The notes under the pieces were generated by a model that ran no database searches, was not told where the DNA came from, and saw only the letters and a program-made list of their open reading frames with translations. Positions 1 to 8,407 of a DNA stretch of 34,423 bases are shown piece after piece (position 1 is the first letter of the stretch; every line of letters starts with the position of its first letter). The stretch is taken from contig CAZGSL010000022.1 in assembly GCA_964528445.1 (NCBI GenBank), positions 1 through 34,423 of the forward strand, given 5' to 3'. The position numbers and the translations under genes were made by a program. This stretch comes from JAXHMM01 sp964528445 (GTDB lineage Bacteria; Bacteroidota; Rhodothermia; Balneolales; Balneolaceae).

Positions 1-619
1 ACATGGTGGAGTACCAGTGGGGATCCAGCGACATCAGCCAGTCGAAGGAGGCGAATGCGAAGGTAATCCCGAAGACGAAGAGCCCCGGACCGCTGGTCCG
101 ACGAAGCAGCGTCTGAAGTCCCCAGTCTCCGGTCTTGTCCATCTCCACCGACTTGTTGTAGAGCCGCCATCCCAGGAAGCTCCAGACCGCGAAGTAGATC
201 ACCTGCCGGGCGATGAAAAAGGACGAGTTCAGGTAGGGGACTTTGCCCTGCAGGACAGGATCCGCCGCGACAGCGTCGGCGTGGGTCCAGTGATAGAGCG
301 TATGCATGCCCAGTAGCACGGGGATGGTAAAGAGCGCCCAGATCCAGAGGTTCGCCGATATGGTTTCGGGAATGCGACGGAGGGCCACGCTCCAGTGGGA
401 GCGGGTGACGTGCTGCAGCATGACGAAGAAGAGGCAGGCCAGGATAATGCTGGAGAAAAAGGAGAAGCTCACCATGTAGGAGAAGAAGAACTGGCCGTGA
501 TCCAGGAAGTATCCCACCACCGTGGCGATCAGAGCCGCTATGCCCACCCCGAAGAGGCTGCGGGTCACGTTCAGGTCGGACGGAAAATCCAGCGAATCGA
601 TTATTTTGGGCTTGCTCAT
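1..619 (-). CDS. actF: Alternative complex III membrane subunit ActF (partial, C-terminus off window)
   Basis: This frame starts at the ATG at 619 and runs off the left edge, giving 206 residues of an integral membrane protein. Hydrophobic segments lie at about residues 20-38, 47-69, 91-107, 133-151 and 179-196. The stretch SFDWLMSLDPHWYST near residues 191-205 is a signature of the ActC/ActF (NrfD/PsrC-like) quinone-interacting subunits of alternative complex III. It is the last act gene, 16 nt after actE, which fits the actABCDEF order. By family knowledge ActF sits in the inner membrane beside ActC and helps the complex oxidise menaquinol and pass electrons to a cytochrome or directly to a haem-copper oxidase. 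In related genomes cox genes usually follow, but here they would be outside the window. Confidence 0.9.
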   Translation of the reverse strand, partial: MSKPKIIDSLDFPSDLNVTRSLFGVGIAALIATVVGYFLDHGQFFFSYMVSFSFFSSIILACLFFVMLQHVTRSHWSVALRRIPETISANLWIWALFTIPVLLGMHTLYHWTHADAVAADPVLQGKVPYLNSSFFIARQVIYFAVWSFLGWRLYNKSVEMDKTGDWGLQTLLRRTSGPGLFVFGITFAFASFDWLMSLDPHWYSTM

Positions 620-635
620 GTCGTCAGTTGGGCTC

Positions 636-1616
636 TTACTGGTTATCGCTTTGCGTTCTCAGGAATTCAATGATTGAGGCGATCTCCTCTTCGCTCAGGT
701 AGTCGTACGGCACCATAACGGGCTGGTAGCCCTCCACGATCTGAGCCGACGGCTTGACGATGGAGTCGTATACGTACGCCGAATCGACCGTCACCGTGGA
801 ACCGTCCTGCATGGTTTCGGTGCGGCCGAACAGGTTCTGGTGCGTGGGACCGACCCCGTCGCTGCCGTCAAGCGAGTGGCAGCCCTGGCAGCCGTTGGCC
901 ACGTAGAGCTCCTTGCCGCGCTCCGCGGAGATCTCCTCGGTGGTCTGGGCGGCTTCCTCCTGCTCCTGCTGGCGCTGCTGCTCTTGAGCATACTCTTCCT
1001 GCAGGGCGGCGATATCCACATCATACTGCTGCATCTGCTCCTCGGGCACGTTCTGGCTGCGCTGCAGGGCGCGGATGTAGGCCACGATCGCCCAGCGGTC
1101 TTCCACCCCGACCTGGTGGGCGTAGGAGGGCATGGTGCGAATTCCGTTGGCGATGGCCGAATAGAGCTGGCCGTCGGGCATGTCGCGTACGCGGTCCAGG
1201 TGGAAGCTGGGGGCCGGCACGAACCCGAACTGGCCCTCCATGATGATGCCGTCGCCCGCGCCGGTCCCGCCGTGACAGGGAGCGCAGTAGATGTTATACT
1301 GGTCCTGTCCCCGGTTCAGCAGGGGACGGGTGAGTTCCACCGGGCTGTCCTCCACGAAGGAGCTGTCGGAGTTGATACCCTCGTAGTAGGCCTCGTCCTG
1401 CCGCAGGTTGCCCCTTGCCACGGTTCCCTCCACGGGCATCCGCATGGAGCGGTTGTCGGAAAAGAAGGGATTCTCCTCCTGCGCCTCGAAGCGATCCTGC
1501 TGGTCCATGTTCATATTGGGATGGATGGGCTCCCGCTCGGAAATCTGTCCCCTGCAGGAGACGATCACAAGGGGGATCAGCAGGGCCGCTATGATCAGGT
1601 ATCTTGTCTCTTTCAT
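636..1616 (-). CDS. actE: ActE cytochrome c lipoprotein with a second, CoxB-like cytochrome c domain
   Basis: The product is an exported di-haem cytochrome subunit of alternative complex III. I chose the ATG at 1616 because it gives a lipoprotein signal (MKETRY, hydrophobic core, then IVSC with Cys21); an in-frame ATG at 1649 would add 11 polar residues. From that start the first haem site is CAPCH at 111-115 with likely axial Met162 (MPSYAH), the normal ActE domain. A Gln/Glu-rich linker at about 195-228 leads to a second domain with CQGCH at 243-247, LFGRTET, and VEGYQPVMVPY followed by LSEEEI near the end. This order matches the cytochrome c domain on CoxB of caa3-type oxidases. ActE in well-studied complexes is mono-haem and about 200 residues, so the 326-residue length is unusual. 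It follows actD by 36 nt. Confidence 0.9.
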   Translation of the reverse strand: MKETRYLIIAALLIPLVIVSCRGQISEREPIHPNMNMDQQDRFEAQEENPFFSDNRSMRMPVEGTVARGNLRQDEAYYEGINSDSSFVEDSPVELTRPLLNRGQDQYNIYCAPCHGGTGAGDGIIMEGQFGFVPAPSFHLDRVRDMPDGQLYSAIANGIRTMPSYAHQVGVEDRWAIVAYIRALQRSQNVPEEQMQQYDVDIAALQEEYAQEQQRQQEQEEAAQTTEEISAERGKELYVANGCQGCHSLDGSDGVGPTHQNLFGRTETMQDGSTVTVDSAYVYDSIVKPSAQIVEGYQPVMVPYDYLSEEEIASIIEFLRTQSDNQ

Positions 1617-1652
1617 CGGGTGCAGTTGCTGGCTGTGTATATTTACCATTGG

Positions 1653-2201
1653 TTAGTCCGATTCGTAAACCGTTTCGACATGGATCGCCCCGTTGTCGCT
1701 GAACAGCTTGGATACTTTTTCTTCCGCGAAGAGGTCGTCGGAGGACTCCACGCAGATGAAAAAACCGTCGTCCGACGCCTTGTTGAACCGCTCCACGTTG
1801 AAAAGCGGGTTGTGCAGCCGGGGAAGCTTGTTCAGCGCGAGCATTCCGAACGTGGCCGCGAAGGCGGAAAAGAGCACGGTCAGCTCAAAGGTGATCGGCA
1901 CGTAGATGGGGGGATTGATGTAGGGTTTGCCGCTGATGTTCATGGGGTATTCGTAGCCCATCACCCAGATCATGAGAGCCAACGCGCCGATCATTCCTGC
2001 GAGTCCCCCGGCCAGGACGATCCAGCCCAGGGGAGAATCCTTCAGTCCCATCGCCTTCTCCATCCCATGAATGGGAAAGGGGGCGTAGGTATCGAACTTC
2101 CGGTAGCCCGAGCGGCGGACAGCCTCCGCGGCGTCGGTCAGTTCCCTGGGATTGCGGAACTCGGCGAGCACGCCGTAAATGTTTTGGTTGTCTGAATTCA
2201 T
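1653..2201 (-). CDS. actD: Alternative complex III subunit ActD (DUF3341)
   Basis: This 182-residue protein has the ActD/DUF3341 layout. A short soluble N-terminal domain carries YGVLAEF and the FDTYAPFPIHGME segment. Two hydrophobic hairpin segments follow at about residues 58-82 and 98-122, then a soluble C-terminal tail with NPLFNVERF. ActD is a membrane-anchored structural subunit without known cofactors that packs beside ActC and ActF. It lies 11 nt downstream of actC and 36 nt upstream of the actE start, so it is almost certainly co-transcribed with them. The start at 2201 gives a normal family length. Confidence 0.92.
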   Translation of the reverse strand: MNSDNQNIYGVLAEFRNPRELTDAAEAVRRSGYRKFDTYAPFPIHGMEKAMGLKDSPLGWIVLAGGLAGMIGALALMIWVMGYEYPMNISGKPYINPPIYVPITFELTVLFSAFAATFGMLALNKLPRLHNPLFNVERFNKASDDGFFICVESSDDLFAEEKVSKLFSDNGAIHVETVYESD

Positions 2202-2212
2202 GACGTCTGTAG

Positions 2213-3655
2213 TTATGCTGTTTGTCCTTGTTCAGCGACTTCCACCGTAACCGGCTCCAGCCTCTCCGGGTCAAACTCCCGGGTCTCCTCGTCGTAGTTG
2301 TGGGGATCGGCCTGGGGCATGGCTCCCTTGACCTCCGCGATCGCTACCATGGGCAGGTAGCGCAGGAAGAGCAGGAAGCAGGTAAAAAAGAGCCCGAACG
2401 TGCCGACGTAGATCAGGATGTCCCACAGGGTAGGAGAGTAGTAGTCCCAGTTGGAGGGCATGAAATCGGTCGAGAGCGAGGCGACGGCGATCATGAACCG
2501 CTCAAACCACATCCCGATGTTGACGATGATGGAGATAATGAAGGTGAGCGTCACGTTCCGCCGGATCTTCTTGCTCCAGAGGAACTGGGGTGTGACCACG
2601 TTGCAGAACATCAGGATCCAGAATCCCCAGGCGTAGGGCCCCGTGGCGTAGAGCCAGAAAATACCCTGTTCGTAGATGTACCCGCTGTACCAGGCGATAA
2701 AGCCCTCGCAGAGGTAGGCGAACGCCACCAGCATCCCCGTCACCATCATAACGATGTTCATCCGCTCCATGATGTCGATGTTCATAATCTCTTCCAGACC
2801 GTAGATCTTGCGGGCGATGATCATCAGGGTGAGCACCATGGCGAAGCCGGAGTAGATCGCGCCGGCAACGAAGTAGGGGGGGAAGATGGTGCTGTGCCAT
2901 CCCGGAATGAGGGAGACGGCGAAGTCGAAGGAGACGATCGAGTGGACCGAGAGGACCAGCGGCGTGGCCAGGGCCGCCAGGATCATGTAGGCTTTTTCGT
3001 AGTTCCACCAGTTCCGGAAGCTGCCGGTCCATCCCAGCGCGGCGATGCCGTAGGAAATTTTGGCGATCTTGCTTTTGGCCTTGTCCCTCAGCGTGGCCAG
3101 ATCGGGAATGAGTCCGACGTACCAGAAGAGCAGCGAGACCGTCAGGTAGGTGCCCACCGCGAAGACGTCCCACAGCAGCGGGGAGCTGAAATTGGGCCAC
3201 ATACCCATCTGGTTGGGGATGGGAAAGACCCAGTAGATCACCCAGATACGTCCCACGTGAATGGCGGGGAAGAGTCCGGCGCACAATACCGCGAAGATGG
3301 TCATCGCTTCGGCGAAGCGGTTGATGGCGGTCCGCCAGCCCTGGCGGAAGAGAAAGAGAATGGCCGAGATCAGCGTGCCGGCGTGCCCGATTCCCACCCA
3401 CCAGACAAAGTTGATGATGGCCCAGCCCCAGCCGGCCGGATTGTTCAGTCCCCATATCCCGGTACCCTCCCAGATGAGGTAGGCGACCGAACCCAGCAGC
3501 GTGATCAGCAGCAGGTTGGCCACCCCGAAGGCCAGGTACCACAGTTTGGGCGTGGGCGACAGCGGCGTCCTGGCGATAAGATCGGTGATGCTGCCGAAGT
3601 CATGGTCCCCCTTGACCAGTGCCGGCTCGGGAACGTACGAATAGTTGGTGCTCAT
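2213..3655 (-). CDS. actC: Alternative complex III quinol-binding membrane subunit ActC (NrfD/PsrC family)
   Basis: The 480-residue product is a polytopic membrane protein with about ten transmembrane segments, as expected for the NrfD/PsrC-like ActC subunit. The N-terminus TDLIARTPLSPTPKLWYLAFG and the later segments with WWVGIGHAGTLISAILFL and VHSIVSFDFA are typical of ActC/HybB-like proteins. Family knowledge places the menaquinol oxidation site in this subunit, close to the ActB iron-sulfur clusters that accept the electrons. The gene starts 17 nt after actB and ends 11 nt before actD. The C-terminal 40 residues are acidic and likely cytoplasmic or periplasmic tail. Confidence 0.94.
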   Translation of the reverse strand: MSTNYSYVPEPALVKGDHDFGSITDLIARTPLSPTPKLWYLAFGVANLLLITLLGSVAYLIWEGTGIWGLNNPAGWGWAIINFVWWVGIGHAGTLISAILFLFRQGWRTAINRFAEAMTIFAVLCAGLFPAIHVGRIWVIYWVFPIPNQMGMWPNFSSPLLWDVFAVGTYLTVSLLFWYVGLIPDLATLRDKAKSKIAKISYGIAALGWTGSFRNWWNYEKAYMILAALATPLVLSVHSIVSFDFAVSLIPGWHSTIFPPYFVAGAIYSGFAMVLTLMIIARKIYGLEEIMNIDIMERMNIVMMVTGMLVAFAYLCEGFIAWYSGYIYEQGIFWLYATGPYAWGFWILMFCNVVTPQFLWSKKIRRNVTLTFIISIIVNIGMWFERFMIAVASLSTDFMPSNWDYYSPTLWDILIYVGTFGLFFTCFLLFLRYLPMVAIAEVKGAMPQADPHNYDEETREFDPERLEPVTVEVAEQGQTA

Positions 3656-3672
3656 CGTGAATCGTTTTCTGG

Positions 3673-6600
3673 TTAGGCCAGTTGCGGGTTCGGATTGCGA
3701 AGTTTGGCGAGATAGGAGGTTCGGGGGCGCGTGCTGAGTTCCTCAAGCAGCAGGTAGTTGCGCTCGTTCAGCTTGGTCTGTACCACGTTGCTCTCCTCGT
3801 CGGTCAGGTCCCCGAAATAGATGGCTTCCGTGGGACAGGCCTGCTGGCAGGCGGTCTCCACGGAGCCGTCTTCGGGCTTCATGGTCCGCCCGTCGGTTTC
3901 TATCTCCCGGTTTATCTTGGCGCGGTTGACCCGCTGCACGCAGTAGGTGCATTTCTCCATGACCCCGCGGAAGCGAATGGTAACTTCCGGGTTCATGGCC
4001 ATCTGAACCACTTCGGGATCGTCGCCGCCCGTCAGGTACTCACGGGTGTAATTGAAGAAGTTGAATCGGCGTACCTTGTAGGGGCAGTTGTTGGCGCAGT
4101 ACCGGGTTCCGATGCAGCGGTTGTAGGCCATCTGGTTCATGCCGTCGTCGCTGTGCGTGGTGGCCGCCACCGGGCAGACCTGCTCGCAGGGCGCCAGCTC
4201 GCAGTGCATGCAGGGCACCGGCTGGTGAAGGGCCTGGGGATTGTCCGCGTCCCCCTCGAAATAGCGGTCGTTGCGGATCCAGTGCATTTCGCGTCCCCTG
4301 TTAACCTCCCGCTTGCCGATGACCGGGATATTGTTTTCGGCCTGGCAGGCGATGGTGCAGACGCCGCAGCCGATGCAGGAGTTGAGGTCGATGGACATGC
4401 CCCACTGCGGTTCGTAGTCGGGGTAGTCCGCCTCGTCCATGGCGTCGAATATGCTGAGAGGCTGATCGGAGCCGCGCTCTTCGGCGAACGCTTCGCCGGG
4501 CATTTCTCCCCCGTAGGCGCTCTCGTAGGAGGAGAAGTCCGGATCCTCCCGGTACTCCTCCATCGTGGCGTAGCGCAGGAGGGAGCGCCCTTCCATGCTG
4601 TTGTGATCCTGCGTGCAGGCAATCTCGTAGCTTCGCCCCGCCAGGGAGACCGACACGCCGGTGGCGTAGAGCATCGATTCGGTAGTGCGAAGGGGATAGG
4701 TGTCGGTACCCGTCCCGTTGGCCACCTTGCCGATCCCCTCGCGCCCGTAGCCCACGGTCACGGTGATGCTGCCGTCGGCGTGGCCGGGCTGAATCCAGGC
4801 CGGGATCTCCACGCTGGTCCCGTCCACGGTAATGGTGACCACGTCGGTTTCACCTTCCCCGAGTCCGTTATCCTCGATGCCTAGTTCCTCTGCGGTGGAG
4901 GGGCTCATAAGCGCCACGTTGTCCCACGTGATCTTGGTCATGGGGTCCGGAAGCTCCTGCAGCCAGCCGTTGTTGGCATAGCGTCCGTCGTAGACCGTGG
5001 AGTCGGGCCGGATCACCAGTTCCATCTCCTCCGAGGGGTCGTACTGCCCCGCGAAGTCGGAAACCCGGGAGGCGAAACTGCCGGCCGGCGAGGGAGAGAC
5101 CTCGGGGAAATGTCCCCCGCTCTCCACCCCGTCGTGCAGCACCTGTTCCCAGCGATCCTGGAAGTTGCCCCCCAGAAAGCCTCTCCAGGTCTGCCGTACC
5201 AGTTCGTGGGCGTCGGTCGCCTCCCCGGTGACGACGGTGTTCAGAAATTCTATCTCGCCTACCCCGGAGAAAAGGGGCTGAATCTGGGGCTGGACCACCG
5301 ACCGCTCTCCGCGGTAGGAGTATCCGTCGCTCCAGGATTCCAGGAAGTGGGCCCGGTTGACGTGCCAGTCGGCCAGGGAGGAGGTCTCGTCGTAATGGCT
5401 GGAGAGGTGGATTACCTGGGAAGCCTGCTCCAGGGCCTCCTCGAACCGCAGGTCGGCCGGCGCGTCGAACGCCGGGTTGGTTCCCACCATCACCACGGTG
5501 TCAATTTCCCCGTTTTGGAGGCGGCCGGCCGCGTCTGCGAAGGCCTGTCGCTGGTCGGCATCGTCCAGGTGCGGCACCTCGTGCCAGGTGACGGTGCCGC
5601 CGCCGTTTCCGAGCGCCCGGTTGAGGGCGGCCACCGCGGCGTGCACCTCGGGTTCGTGTTCGTTGCCGAGCGTCAGGATGGAGCCGCCCCGGTTTGCGAG
5701 CAGGTCGGAGGCCAGCGCCTCCACCCACTCGTGTCCGCTGAATTTGCTGTTGTAGCCGGAGAAAGCGGAGAGGCCGTCGAGATCGTTCGAAAGACGGGCC
5801 GCGAGCGCAAACACAAAAAGAGGGATCTCTCCGGATTTGATTCGCAGGCGGTTGTCGGCGTTGGAACCGGTGGTGGTAAACATGCTTTCGATCGCATAGA
5901 GCCGGGACATGTCGTCGTCGGTGGACATCACCCGGCGGCGATCGGCAAACTCCATGCTGCTCTCCACGCTGTTCTTGTTGGCGGCCGGATTAAGGAAATC
6001 GTCGTCCAGGGAGACGATCACGTCGGCTTCGTCGTAGTGGTTCACCGTACGCAGGGTCTGTCCGAAGGCGATGCGGCTGCCCTCCAGGGCGTTCTGCTCG
6101 CCGAAAGGCTCCCAGGTAACCCACTCCGCGTTTTCGAACCGGGCCATCGCCTCCTCCCTGATCCGGTTGAAGGTGGGAGAAGAGGTGGCCTCCGAGAGGA
6201 ACAGGATGGAGCGGGAGGTGTCGGAAAAGTGTTCCCTGCAGAACGATTGAAATTCACTCAGCGATGAGCGTTCGCCGTTCCTCCTTATATATCGGGAGCG
6301 GTCCGGGTCGTACATACCCAGGATTGCCGCCTGGTTGAAAATGCTGGTGGAGCCCCGGCTGGCCGAATGCATCTCGTTTCCTTCCAGCTTGGTGGGCCGT
6401 CCCTCGTGATTCTCCACCACCAGTCCGGTGAGGGCATCCTGGAACGGCATCGCTGAGGCATAATAGAGGGGAACGCCCGGCACGACCTCCTCCGGCTGCC
6501 TGGAGTAGGGAAGGATCTTCTGGGCGGGACGCCGGCACGAGGCGAATCCCGCCAGGGCGATGGAGGCCCCCATAACCCGCAGAAAGCTGCGCCGGGAGAT

Positions 6601-6723
6601 CTCGTCTTTCAGTTCGGTGGCGTTTTCAGGGAACTCGCGCTGCGCGAATTTTTCGTACTCTTCGTTCTGCGCGAGTTCGTTCAGGCTCTTCCAGTAATTC
6701 GGGCTTTGTACTTCGTCGCTCAT
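3673..6723 (-). CDS. actB: Alternative complex III iron-sulfur/molybdopterin-like subunit ActB
   Basis: This 1016-residue protein is the large peripheral subunit of alternative complex III. A Tat signal is visible at residues 43-60 (SRRSFLRVMG followed by a hydrophobic run), so the folded protein is exported. The N-terminal two thirds resemble a molybdopterin oxidoreductase; in this family that domain has no molybdenum cofactor. The last third is a ferredoxin-like module with Cys clusters at roughly 781-792 (CIGCGVCTIAC), 838-849 (CMHC...CEQVCP), 869-880 (CIGTRYCANNCP), 924 (CTYC) and 960 (CQQACP), enough for four clusters. It would pass electrons from quinol at ActC to the haems of ActA and ActE. 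It sits 43 nt after actA and 17 nt before actC. Confidence 0.95.
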   Translation of the reverse strand: MSDEVQSPNYWKSLNELAQNEEYEKFAQREFPENATELKDEISRRSFLRVMGASIALAGFASCRRPAQKILPYSRQPEEVVPGVPLYYASAMPFQDALTGLVVENHEGRPTKLEGNEMHSASRGSTSIFNQAAILGMYDPDRSRYIRRNGERSSLSEFQSFCREHFSDTSRSILFLSEATSSPTFNRIREEAMARFENAEWVTWEPFGEQNALEGSRIAFGQTLRTVNHYDEADVIVSLDDDFLNPAANKNSVESSMEFADRRRVMSTDDDMSRLYAIESMFTTTGSNADNRLRIKSGEIPLFVFALAARLSNDLDGLSAFSGYNSKFSGHEWVEALASDLLANRGGSILTLGNEHEPEVHAAVAALNRALGNGGGTVTWHEVPHLDDADQRQAFADAAGRLQNGEIDTVVMVGTNPAFDAPADLRFEEALEQASQVIHLSSHYDETSSLADWHVNRAHFLESWSDGYSYRGERSVVQPQIQPLFSGVGEIEFLNTVVTGEATDAHELVRQTWRGFLGGNFQDRWEQVLHDGVESGGHFPEVSPSPAGSFASRVSDFAGQYDPSEEMELVIRPDSTVYDGRYANNGWLQELPDPMTKITWDNVALMSPSTAEELGIEDNGLGEGETDVVTITVDGTSVEIPAWIQPGHADGSITVTVGYGREGIGKVANGTGTDTYPLRTTESMLYATGVSVSLAGRSYEIACTQDHNSMEGRSLLRYATMEEYREDPDFSSYESAYGGEMPGEAFAEERGSDQPLSIFDAMDEADYPDYEPQWGMSIDLNSCIGCGVCTIACQAENNIPVIGKREVNRGREMHWIRNDRYFEGDADNPQALHQPVPCMHCELAPCEQVCPVAATTHSDDGMNQMAYNRCIGTRYCANNCPYKVRRFNFFNYTREYLTGGDDPEVVQMAMNPEVTIRFRGVMEKCTYCVQRVNRAKINREIETDGRTMKPEDGSVETACQQACPTEAIYFGDLTDEESNVVQTKLNERNYLLLEELSTRPRTSYLAKLRNPNPQLA

Positions 6724-6766
6724 TTCCTTGCGGTGTGTTTATTCAGATTACGGGAAGTTGACTCGC

Positions 6767-7411
6767 TCAGTAGTGGCAGCTTTGACAGTAGGTCGGGGGC
6801 TGAATATTGTGCTTGGCGACCAGGTCCCGCCCCATTTCGAGCTGGTTCTCCGCCTCGTAACCCATGGTGGTGACCTCCTCTACGGGACGCACGTACTGCT
6901 CGGGGTTCCGGTGGCAATCCAGGCACCAGCTCATGCTGAGCGGCTCTTTCTGAAACACGACCTCCATCCGGTCCACCCGCCCGTGGCAGGACTCGCAGCC
7001 GACGCCCACGTTGACGTGGGCCGCGTGATTGAAATAGGCGTAGTCCGGCAGGTTGTGCACCCTTACCCACTCAACGGGCTCCCCGGTCTCCCAGCTCTCG
7101 CGGATCTCGGCCAGGTTTTCGCTATCGGGAAGGATCTGTTCGTGACAGTTCATGCAGGTCTGGGTGGGCGGCACGTTGGCCTGCTTCGATTCGGTTACCG
7201 TGGAGTGACAGTACTGGCAGTCGAGGCCCAGCTCTCCCGCATGCAGCTGGTGGCTGTAGGGAACGGGCTGTTCGGGGGCGTATCCGACGTCGGTGTATTC
7301 GGGTGAGAAATAGTACCAGACCCCGGCGACCGATGCCGTCACCAAAATGATAAGACCTAACAAAATCCGCCTTGGTACTTCGTTCGCCCACCTGGGGAAG
7401 ATCTGAGCCAT
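6767..7411 (-). CDS. actA: Alternative complex III pentahaem cytochrome c subunit ActA
   Basis: The 214-residue product has one N-terminal membrane anchor at about residues 16-34 and five CxxCH haem sites: CQYCH 65-69, CMNCH 86-90, CESCH 139-143, CLDCH 163-167 and CQSCH 209-213. That is the pentahaem pattern of ActA. The last haem site is one residue from the C-terminus, which is normal for this family. The haems face the periplasm and carry electrons out of ActB toward ActE or another cytochrome. It is the first gene of the act operon; transcription should start in the 393-nt gap upstream, shared with a divergent DUF420 gene. Confidence 0.95.
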   Translation of the reverse strand: MAQIFPRWANEVPRRILLGLIILVTASVAGVWYYFSPEYTDVGYAPEQPVPYSHQLHAGELGLDCQYCHSTVTESKQANVPPTQTCMNCHEQILPDSENLAEIRESWETGEPVEWVRVHNLPDYAYFNHAAHVNVGVGCESCHGRVDRMEVVFQKEPLSMSWCLDCHRNPEQYVRPVEEVTTMGYEAENQLEMGRDLVAKHNIQPPTYCQSCHY

Positions 7412-7804
7412 AGCCTGTAGAAATATTTATGGTGCTTATTGAGCAATCCCGACGCCGGGTCGGCAGGAAGGTAGGGAAAATACCCCTTTTTTAGAACCGC
7501 AGAAAAAACCGCCCTGAATATTTAAATCAGATCTAAATAAGATACATTTATCATTCCGTATCCCGATCCGATCCCGGCCGTTAAGATATAAGATGAGAAA
7601 AAAAGATGCTTAAAAAATAGGGTGGGCGCCGCCGGGAAAATTTCCGCTCCTTTTTTTCTGGTATCCGGATGTAAAATCAGGAATCTGCCAGTAAGTGGGC
7701 CCGCAGCGGAAGTGCGGAATTTCGGAAAAGCCGGGATATGATGGTTCGCAGTCCTTATTTTGCGAGGCCGGCAACGACCACGAAAAAAAGCAGAGAGGAT
7801 TGTT
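7412..7804. other. Divergent control region between actA and the DUF420 gene
   Basis: This 393-nt gap separates two genes transcribed away from each other, so it should hold promoters for both. It has several A/T-rich blocks (about 7500-7560 and 7580-7620, with A and T runs) between G/C-rich stretches. I found no convincing gene, tRNA, riboswitch or strong hairpin. On the minus strand two TATCTTA-like boxes (near 7585 and 7542) are weak candidates for the act promoter. On the plus strand a good ribosome binding site, GAGAGGA at 7793-7799, lies 5 nt before the ATG at 7805. Confidence 0.6.
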
Positions 7805-8386
7805 ATGGCAGACAGAAACAGGGAGCAGCCGTTTACCATCGACCTGTTTCGGGAGATCCGTCCGGCCCGGGCGATGGCCGTTATCCTGGCGGTCAGCGGG
7901 GGAGCGGTGGCCTTCCTGATCTGGCTGATTTATTACAAGGGGGGGAGCGACTACCGGTCGGCCCTGCTTGACAGCCTCCCCGCCCTGAACGCCCTGCTTA
8001 ATTTCTGCAGTACCGTCCTGCTGCTGCTCGCCTACCGTGCGGTGCGGCGGCGGCGCTACCGCAGCCACATGCGATACAACCTCACCGCCTTTCTTACGTC
8101 CGCGCTTTTCCTCGTGAGTTACGTGATCTACCACAACTATCACGGCCACACCCCCTTCCCCGGGGAGGGATGGATCCGGCCGGTCTACTTTTTTATCCTG
8201 GTCAGCCACATTATCCTCTCGGCCGTTGTCATGCCGATGATCCTGACCTCCTTCTACCTGGCCTTCTCCGGCCGGCTGAAATGGCACCGGAAGGTCTCCC
8301 GGTTCACCCTCCCCGTATGGCTCTATGTCTCGGTGACGGGGGTGCTGATCTTTTTCCTGCTGAGGGCCTACGTTCCCCCGGCCTGA
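7805..8386 (+). CDS. DUF420 membrane protein, CtaM/YozB-like oxidase assembly factor
   Basis: I place the start at the ATG at 7805 because GAGAGGA lies 5 nt upstream; an in-frame ATG at 7760 would add 15 mostly basic residues with no clear ribosome site. The 193-residue protein has about five hydrophobic segments and the DUF420 landmarks LPALNALLN, VIYHNYHG, a long helix with SHIILSAVVMP, and KWHRKVSRFTLPVWLYVSVTG. The conserved His residues in YHNYHG, SHI and WHR are typical. In Staphylococcus and Bacillus this family (CtaM/YozB) is needed for assembly or activity of haem-A cytochrome oxidases. Its position divergent from the act operon, which usually precedes cox genes, fits the same role here. 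The exact function in this lineage is inferred. Confidence 0.8.
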   Translation: MADRNREQPFTIDLFREIRPARAMAVILAVSGGAVAFLIWLIYYKGGSDYRSALLDSLPALNALLNFCSTVLLLLAYRAVRRRRYRSHMRYNLTAFLTSALFLVSYVIYHNYHGHTPFPGEGWIRPVYFFILVSHIILSAVVMPMILTSFYLAFSGRLKWHRKVSRFTLPVWLYVSVTGVLIFFLLRAYVPPA

Positions 8387-8407
8387 CCGCGGGACGGGCC
8401 CGACTCA

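Noticed and set aside
7522..7839. 105-codon minus-strand frame in the actA upstream gap
   Set aside because: It overlaps the start of the DUF420 gene, has no ribosome site, and its translation shows no domain or native codon pattern.
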